From the NCBI GenBank assembly GCA_019918135.1, contig WBZZ01001740.1, forward strand, positions 1 to 30,000: 30,000 bases of DNA, in the 5' to 3' direction. This document shows, one piece after another, positions 1-5,319 of the stretch (its first letter is position 1; the number at the start of each line of letters is the position of its first letter). A model generated the notes under the pieces. The model was not told the DNA's origin. It was given only the letters and a program-made list of their open reading frames with translations, and searched no databases. Origin of the DNA: Paulinella micropora. Taxonomy: Eukaryota > Cercozoa > Imbricatea > Euglyphida > Paulinellidae. Position numbers and translations under genes: made by a program.

Positions 1-492
1 ATTCCAAGCATATTGACTGACCACATTTTCTACGCCTCCCGCCGTTCTTACAACAGACATTCCCAAACTTGATTGTCTAAAACATAAATTGTCTGCTGGT
101 GTGCCTATGCCAATATCGCAATTGAAACTATCCGCGGCGATAGATGACGGAAACAATGCGGAAAATCTAGCAACTAACCCCATACCACTTCTATATTTGG
201 CTCGTTCAATAGTCGTAATCTGTGCCGTTGAATTACCTAAGGCGGATGTCGTTAAAACCGCCATTGAATTAGCAGACGATACCACCCCGCCATTAGTCTC
301 CGTTTTGTCAAAGAAACGAGTATTAATGCCATATGTAAATACATTTTGTAATACTGGAGACAAAGTGGCCGTTCGCAATTCTCCAAAGGCGGTTGTTGGT
401 AAAGCATCTTTAATACTATCAATAGATAAAGAAGAAGATGATGATGTAGTTGATGAAGATGGTGTATTCGTGCTTTGACCAAAAAGGTTCAT
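1..492 (-). CDS. Partial virion surface/fibre-like protein, runs off the left edge
   Basis: An open frame of 164 codons starts at ATG 492-490 and stays open to the window edge, so the C-terminus is missing. Residues 9-25 are a Ser/Thr linker. The segment with TIERAKYRSGMGLVARFSALF-type residues, followed by an IGIGTPADNLCFRQ-type stretch and a VVRTAGG motif, resembles by eye a domain common in phage and large-virus fibre or surface proteins, where a short Tyr-Arg-Gly segment is followed by an aromatic-rich 'G-G-FFGY-G' strand pair. That resemblance is from memory of the family pattern. It is transcribed away from the 517-792 gene across a 24-bp AT-rich spacer, typical of a compact viral genome. 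The plus-strand ORF at 89-478 is its shadow. An unrelated structural protein is possible; the coding call is firmer than the function. Confidence 0.6.
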   Translation of the reverse strand, partial: MNLFGQSTNTPSSSTTSSSSSLSIDSIKDALPTTAFGELRTATLSPVLQNVFTYGINTRFFDKTETNGGVVSSANSMAVLTTSALGNSTAQITTIERAKYRSGMGLVARFSALFPSSIAADSFNCDIGIGTPADNLCFRQSSLGMSVVRTAGGVENVVSQYAWN

Positions 493-516
493 TTTATATT
501 TTATATTATATAAAAT
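493..516. promoter_or_regulatory. Short divergent promoter spacer
   Basis: The 24 bases between the divergent start codons at 492 (minus) and 517 (plus) consist only of A and T, with overlapping TATA-like words on both strands. Such a short spacer must hold both leaders, which fits a compact viral gene layout. The promoter role is inferred from position and composition only. Confidence 0.4.
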
Positions 517-792
517 ATGCCAATAATAATACACGATTTGCCGAGTGATATAGTTGGACATATAAGGACATTTGTTTATTCAGAAATGTCCCAGCAGGAT
601 TATAAAAAAGAATTTTGTAATATATGCGGTTTGTCTCGCACATTCCAATCACACCCACCTATCATAGCAGTTGATATTGATAATGTAGATGGTGTTCAGT
701 TTTTCACGATCTGTTCCATTAATTGCTACAGACGAGAGTCTAATATTAGAGTAAGATACCATGAACCTCCTTTAATCGTTGTTAAGTATTAA
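517..792 (+). CDS. Small cysteine-rich hypothetical protein with F-box-like N-terminus
   Basis: This 91-aa ORF starts at the first ATG after the divergent spacer. Its N-terminus (IIIHDLPSDIVGHIRTFV) resembles the first helix of an F-box, where a Leu-Pro pair is followed by an Ile/Val-rich helix. Downstream are CNICG (about residues 34-38) and CSINC (about 66-70), a CxxC plus CxxxC arrangement that could bind one zinc ion. No catalytic motif is visible. Its TAA stop (790-792) overlaps the TAA of the convergent recombinase gene (789-791) tail to tail, again indicating a compact genome. F-box-like and small zinc proteins are common in large DNA viruses of protists, but no specific function can be assigned. 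Confidence 0.55.
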   Translation: MPIIIHDLPSDIVGHIRTFVYSEMSQQDYKKEFCNICGLSRTFQSHPPIIAVDIDNVDGVQFFTICSINCYRRESNIRVRYHEPPLIVVKY

Positions 793-2108
793 TCTTTTTG
801 TTTTTGTTTGTTTCTCGTGCTTCTTCTTAATGGTGTTTTTACTTCCTCTGTCGCGGTTTCTTCTTGTGGCACTTCTTTCTTTTCTTTGATAAACTTATTA
901 ACAATAACGGCTCCAATCTTGCTTAATTGTCTTAGTTTGATATTTGTTATTATTCCCCCATGGTCGTTGTAAATCTGTTCAAGCAATTTATACTTATCCT
1001 CTCTACTCGCCCTTTTCCCTAATGTTTGATATTTGCTTTCTTCTTCTCCGTTTTCACTTTTCATTTCATTAATATTGTTTAAATTCAAACATAAATCTAT
1101 CTTTCTTCTTAACTCCTCTAATTCTGTTTTAATTCCTTCTGCCTTAATTTCTTCAGGGTCGGCCACATTAACCCAACTATAACTAAATGAAGTCAACATA
1201 TCACCATGACCAAGAACATGTGAAACCCATGTATTAAAATTCTCTATTTTCGGATTGGCAAAATTACTATATGACAAACTAGCATATAGTTTCCGCAACA
1301 TGCTGCTTTTCTGTGTGTATTCCGAAAGCCAAGGAAAGATTTTGATAATTCTTTTATTTAGTTCATTATTCTTTTGTTTATCAAGCACGCCTTCTTTGTT
1401 GATGATAACTGCTTTTTTCTTTTTGAAATGGTTCCGTATTGAATTTACTTGTTCAATTACAAATTCAGGAGTAAAAAGGACGACAGGTCTCTCAGTCCAA
1501 TTCTTTTCTTGTCCTTCTCTCTTTTTTGCTAAATTATTTACCCTCAACCAACTTGGTTTATCTGGTATCAACTCATATGTGTTTTTATCAAATATTTCCA
1601 CGGGCCTCGCTCCAATTGCTATCATCAAAGCAAGTAGTTTAAGATAAGGGTCATTACTTAATATCATATCGTTCATTTTAGCCATTACATCACGAACATC
1701 AATTTGTATTTTTTGTTCATTTTTTGCTTTGACATCTTTCTTATACCCCTCAACAATATCAATCCGCTCGTCTTCATTCAGATTAAAATACTTATCCAGT
1801 TTGCTCATTTCATATACCTTTTCACTTTGATAAGGTTCTATTGCTTTTTTTCTTACCTCAGAAAGTCGTTGTCTTCTGCTGTTCAAATTAGGATACACGA
1901 TAGTATATTTCGGGTATATGGCTTTTAGTGCCTCAAGTGCCTCTTCATCATTCGTTGGTGTGCTAAATAGCGATATAATGGCATTATGAAAGGCGATACT
2001 TGGTTTCAACTCACTATCGTAGAAGTTGGACACAACATCATAAATTTTATTTTCTGTAGTAGCAACTCTTAACTGCCTAACAAATTTTCTATCGTCTTCG
2101 TTCCACAT
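789..2108 (-). CDS. Tyrosine recombinase, possibly telomere-resolvase-like
   Basis: A 439-aa protein with a helical N-terminal region (1-150), a catalytic domain (about 150-315) and a charged C-terminal extension ending in a basic tail (RRSTRNKQKQKD), which could bind DNA or act as a nuclear signal. Visible catalytic candidates are R168 in GARPVEIF, K195/K196 before the beta-hairpin, R272 in MLRKLYAS, H301 in VLGHGD and the nucleophile Y310. The H301-to-Y310 spacing of nine matches tyrosine recombinases. The usual His three residues before the second Arg is Ser269. Telomere resolvases also lack that His, having Lys or Tyr there, and share this size range (Borrelia ResT is about 450 aa). Family knowledge: these enzymes cut and rejoin DNA through a 3'-phosphotyrosine; resolvases make hairpin ends. 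An ordinary integrase of a polinton-like virus or virophage is the main alternative. Recombinase is confident, resolvase is inference. A perfect palindrome lies 1.1 kb away. Confidence 0.8.
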   Translation of the reverse strand: MWNEDDRKFVRQLRVATTENKIYDVVSNFYDSELKPSIAFHNAIISLFSTPTNDEEALEALKAIYPKYTIVYPNLNSRRQRLSEVRKKAIEPYQSEKVYEMSKLDKYFNLNEDERIDIVEGYKKDVKAKNEQKIQIDVRDVMAKMNDMILSNDPYLKLLALMIAIGARPVEIFDKNTYELIPDKPSWLRVNNLAKKREGQEKNWTERPVVLFTPEFVIEQVNSIRNHFKKKKAVIINKEGVLDKQKNNELNKRIIKIFPWLSEYTQKSSMLRKLYASLSYSNFANPKIENFNTWVSHVLGHGDMLTSFSYSWVNVADPEEIKAEGIKTELEELRRKIDLCLNLNNINEMKSENGEEESKYQTLGKRASREDKYKLLEQIYNDHGGIITNIKLRQLSKIGAVIVNKFIKEKKEVPQEETATEEVKTPLRRSTRNKQKQKD

Positions 2109-2369
2109 CCTCAGTGTATATTAGACAAGTCCTATATTATTTTAATTATTTTAAATTATAAATAGCCATTACCCCCGATATGTCTCTAAATGTTGTTAAA
2201 AACCACTCGGCCAGTTGTTGTCAATAGTAGCAGTGTGAGAGGAAATATTTTTGTTTGTATTAATGAAGGCCAATGTGTCCGAGGCCGACCCCCCCGCGGC
2301 CAAAATTATATTTTCTCTATTGTAATAAAAGTAGAGAGGTAAAAAAATTTACTATTTCTTAATAAAAGG

Positions 2370-2500
2370 TTGGACAGGTTGGACAAGTTAAAATTTAGTT
2401 AATAGTAAGAAGAATAATATAATAAATATTGAAATTTAATAACTAAAAAGTGTCCAACCTTATAAAAATCTACTTGGACACCACTTGGACAGGATGGACA
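2370..2500. promoter_or_regulatory. Cluster of TTGGACA iterons upstream of the recombinase gene
   Basis: TTGGACA occurs at 2370-2376, 2379-2385, 2474-2480 and 2485-2491, inverted (TGTCCAA) at 2451-2457, with a variant ATGGACA at 2494-2500. The copies at 2366-2376 and 2451-2461 form an 11-bp inverted repeat (AAGGTTGGACA). The surrounding 2109-2618 gap has no gene. Such clusters serve as replication origins, recombinase binding sites or operators; which one cannot be told here. A related GGACAGG word recurs in the arms of the 3194-3602 palindrome. Confidence 0.5.
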
Positions 2501-2560
2501 GAATATAAACAAAGACCTCCCCCCTGCTCTTATATTCAACCATTTTGTTTGCTATAATAT

Positions 2561-2606
2561 AAACATAAGGGTCAATATTACATTTAAACATAAGGGTCAA
2601 TATTAC
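2561..2606 (+). repeat. Two perfect 21-bp direct repeats before an ORF
   Basis: The 21-base word starting AAACATAAGGGTCAATA occurs at 2561-2581 and 2586-2606, a 25-bp period, ending 12 bases before the ATG at 2619. The position suggests a promoter or regulator binding site, or a duplication at the transcription start. Confidence 0.7.
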
Positions 2607-2618
2607 TATAAAGCAATA

Positions 2619-3015
2619 ATGCCAATCGCGTCCGAACAATACGCAAACCGACAAAGATATATATCGCAAAAATATGGAGATAGTTTCGCATTTTTGAGAA
2701 TGCAAAGATACAATAGGGAATATTACGAGAAGAATAAAGAAAGAATGGCACAAAGGAAGAAGCAACTTCGTCAAGAAAATAAGGACAAGATAAAAGAATA
2801 CAATAAAGCATATTACGAAAAGAAAAAGAATACAAACAAAAAGCCACTTTCTGAAGAACGAAAAAAAAAAGAAAAGAGAATACACGAAGAAATACAATGA
2901 ACAACTAAAAATTCTTAAACTTAAATATGAGGAAACATATGGCGAGAAACCAATCAACAATATAAAACGATGGGCTGATTATCTTAAAGAAAATAAAAAG
3001 CCTATCTCCGTGTGA
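2619..3015 (+). pseudogene. Basic coiled-coil protein, frameshifted at an A10 tract
   Basis: The first frame gives 93 aa (2619-2900), rich in Lys, Glu, Arg and Tyr, with repeated YYEKNKE/YNKAYYEKKK-like words typical of a charged helix or coiled coil. At 2861-2870 there are ten A residues. After this tract the next frame stays open to a TGA at 3013-3015 and carries similar composition (KYNEQLKILKLKYEET, then NNIKRWADYLKENKK). Removing one A would join them into about 131 aa. The shift may be a sequencing error, decay, or programmed slippage. Proteins of this repetitive type are common in giant viruses and their relatives; no function is known. It lies between the 21-bp repeats and the long palindrome. 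Confidence 0.55.
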
Positions 3016-3193
3016 TCGCGTTGGTGAAAATAATATCGTTAGCCCTGTAGCGGATACACCAATTTTGGTCAAAAAGGATTTTTTTTTTGCCGATCGTCCA
3101 AGGAGAAAAGTAAATTTGTTTCCCTTAGTCGTGTGGGCTACCACCGCGTCCATTAGTGGGGCTACCGCCGCGTCCATTTTTTTGTGGTTTGAT

Positions 3194-3602
3194 GATCATT
3201 TATGTGTTGCGGACAGGTCCATTCAAGTATTAAAAAACAAGCACAGAAAAGACGAAAAACACACACAGGAAGACAGAAAACAAACCTTTGTTTTACAAAA
3301 ACACACATTTCTTTAACAACTAATTCAACAAACAAAGCACACTTAGAGAGATTTAGACGAAATAACAACAAAATCATATTTTTATTTCATAAAAATATAT
3401 ATTAAACTTCGTTTAAATATGATTTTGTTGTTATTTCGTCTAAATCTCTCTAAGTGTGCTTTGTTTGTTGAATTAGTTGTTAAAGAAATGTGTGTTTTTG
3501 TAAAACAAAGGTTTGTTTTCTGTCTTCCTGTGTGTGTTTTTCGTCTTTTCTGTGCTTGTTTTTTAATACTTGAATGGACCTGTCCGCAACACATAAATGA
3601 TC
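3194..3602. repeat. Perfect long palindrome: 188-bp arms, 33-nt centre
   Basis: The left arm 3194-3381 and right arm 3415-3602 are exact reverse complements; peptides translated from both arms are identical over about 60 residues. The centre 3382-3414 is AT-rich and overlaps a small internal hairpin (TTAAAC-TTC-GTTTAA, 3402-3416). Both arms end in GATC, and the match stops abruptly at both ends: unique AT-rich DNA on the left, a CATATA microsatellite on the right. The structure equals two head-to-head terminal repeats or a replicated hairpin end. A fold-back element or an assembly inversion artefact is also possible. Confidence 0.95.
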
Positions 3603-3631
3603 TACATATACATATACATATACATATATGT

Positions 3632-3673
<42 letters not shown>

Positions 3674-3678
3674 CACAG

Positions 3679-3736
<58 letters not shown>

Positions 3737-3748
3737 GTATACATGTAC

Positions 3749-3806
<58 letters not shown>

Positions 3807-4012
3807 TATACATATGCATATACATATACATATACGTATACATATACATATACATATGCATATACCTATACATACATATATACCTATATATATACATGTA
3901 CATACACATACAGATATACATATACGTATACATATACATATACATATACATGTACATATACATATACATATATATATACTATACATACATATACATATAC
4001 ATATACATATAC
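3603..4012. repeat. (CATATA)n microsatellite, about 410 bp
   Basis: Nearly uninterrupted TATACA/CATATA hexamers with occasional variants such as CATACA, CACAGA and TATGCA. Long ORFs read through it in several frames are products of the repeat, not genes. It starts at the exact outer end of the palindrome's right arm. Confidence 0.95.
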
Positions 4013-4223
4013 AGGATCAACACGCAGCCAGAGATCGTTTTCCGCAACTCGATTTCTAACAACGATGACAAAGGTAGTCCGCCCGCGGCCATCACCACGA
4101 TCTCCGTCCCTATCGCCTGCCGAAACTCGCAGTCCTCTCACCAGGTCTCTCTCTCTCTCCTCCTCTCTGTACAGTAGCAACGAAGAAGTTGAGTACAAGG
4201 GCTGACTCTGACTCTCTCTCTCT

Positions 4224-4269
<46 letters not shown>

Positions 4270-4310
4270 TCTGTGTGTGTGTGTGTGTGTCTCTCTCTCA
4301 GGTTGGCCAG
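4013..4310. repeat. Low-complexity stretch: CT runs, poly-T, GT/CT runs
   Basis: About 190 bases of unassigned sequence lead into CT-rich DNA, a 41-base T run (4228-4268), then GT and CT dinucleotide runs to about 4299. The poly-T could be the reverse complement of a poly-A tail of a minus-strand retroposed sequence, but no body could be recognised. No gene is seen. Confidence 0.8.
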
Positions 4311-4410
4311 GACGAAATCCAAGCCAGGGCGCGCGGCATGTCAGGGGAAGCTTGTCAGGCCAATGCACCTGACGAGCGGCAACGGCGGCACACGGTCGCT
4401 TGACGGGGTG

Positions 4411-4648
4411 AAAAGTGACCGTGATGATGGTCACTTGACTTGCAAAACGAAAATAAGGGATCATGGTCACTTATCTTTGGAAAGTTACCATAGGCGATGA
4501 TGGTCACTTGACGTTGGAAAGTGAGTATAAGTGACCATGGCGGTCATTGGGCTTTGGAAAATAATCATGGTCATTTGACTTTTGAAAGTGACCACGTGAT
4601 CACTTAACTAAAGTGACCACGTGGTCACTTGACTTTGGAAAGTGAGCA
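4411..4648. repeat. Degenerate minisatellite rich in GTCAC/GTGAC palindromes
   Basis: Units of about 35-45 bp repeat a core resembling ATGGTCACTTGACTTTGGAA, alternating with its partial inverse AAGTGACCA. The block includes a perfect 20-bp palindrome at 4611-4630 (AAGTGACCAC and its inverse) and a near copy at 4586-4605. No gene is seen here or in the flanking bases up to 4739. Confidence 0.75.
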
Positions 4649-4739
4649 TCCCAGTATGCCTCACGCCTCCTCCACCTTGGCAGCAAAACACTGTTACTAA
4701 TAATCTAACAAATTCTAAATTATAATAGTAATACTAATA

Positions 4740-4832
4740 GGCTTCCTCAGACCTAGCATCAGATCCCAGTTCTGGACATGTGCATCCACTCCAGACTATA
4801 GCATCAGATACAAGTTCTGGATATATGCCTCA
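4740..4832 (-). mobile_element. Two degraded copies of the LINE 3' tail unit
   Basis: On the plus strand, GGCTTCCTCAGACCTAGCAT at 4740 repeats, with a few changes, the 3' end of the LINE at 5308. A second partial copy (ACTATAGCATCAGAT) follows from about 4794. Left of 4740 is a decayed TAA/ATT run, which is where the LINE's ATT tail would be. This fits strongly 5'-truncated, old minus-strand insertions of the same or a related family. Confidence 0.7.
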
Positions 4833-4869
4833 CTTATTACTAGAAGTAATAGTCTATGACAGTGCTGCC

Positions 4870-4898
4870 TCTACTACTACTACTACTACTACTACTAC

Positions 4899-4960
<62 letters not shown>

Positions 4961-5191
4961 GTGCTTCTCTGTCAATGGCTGATGCAAATCTGCACATGCG
5001 CCTCCATCGTCTCACCCGTGAGGGGAGTACGAAGAATTGACGATAGGCTCTAATGACACCCCCGCAAGGGTAGTTCCAACACTTCCAGACGGACCGGTAT
5101 GTTCAATGAAAATACTGGTGGCACCGACGGGAATCGAACTGGCGACAGGGCCCAGATGGTAGAACTTGACCACTGGGCTATCACGGTGTCC
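4870..5191 (-). mobile_element. tRNA-derived SINE with ATT tail
   Basis: Read on the minus strand, the body runs from 5191 (GGACACCGTGATAGCCCAGT) to 4961. It has a pol III A box (TAGCCCAGTGG, plus-strand 5170-5180) and a B box (AGTTCGATTCC, plus-strand 5130-5140) about 30 bases apart, so its head is tRNA-derived. The acceptor-stem partners GGACACC and GGTGCCA pair only partly. After a tRNA-unrelated middle, the last 60 or so bases resemble the LINE 3' end, with GATGGAGGCGCATGTGCAG matching the LINE's AATGGAGGCACATGTCCAG. It ends in an ATT tail (plus-strand AAT at 4900-4960), then CTA triplets (4870-4899). It sits inside the ATT tail of the neighbouring LINE. Transcription by RNA polymerase III and mobilisation by the LINE are inferred. 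Confidence 0.8.
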
Positions 5192-5192
5192 A

Positions 5193-5269
<77 letters not shown>

Positions 5270-5276
5270 CAACAAC

Positions 5277-5307
<31 letters not shown>
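5192..5307 (-). repeat. (ATT)n tail of the LINE
   Basis: AAT triplets on the plus strand, with a short AAC interruption near 5267, abut the LINE 3' end at 5308. On the minus strand this is an ATT tail. Similar triplet tails are known for I-like LINEs. The SINE inserted at its far side. Confidence 0.85.
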
Positions 5308-5319
5308 GGCTTCCTCAGA

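Noticed and set aside
3419..4205. Long ORFs of 100-250 aa through 3.4-4.2 kb made of Tyr/Ile/Thr/His/Met repeats
   Set aside because: They are translations of the CATATA repeat and of the palindrome arms; composition and lack of any domain exclude real genes.
5062..5191. A functional tRNA gene on the minus strand
   Set aside because: A and B boxes are present but the acceptor stem pairs poorly and no clean anticodon arm is seen; the longer body and ATT tail fit a SINE.
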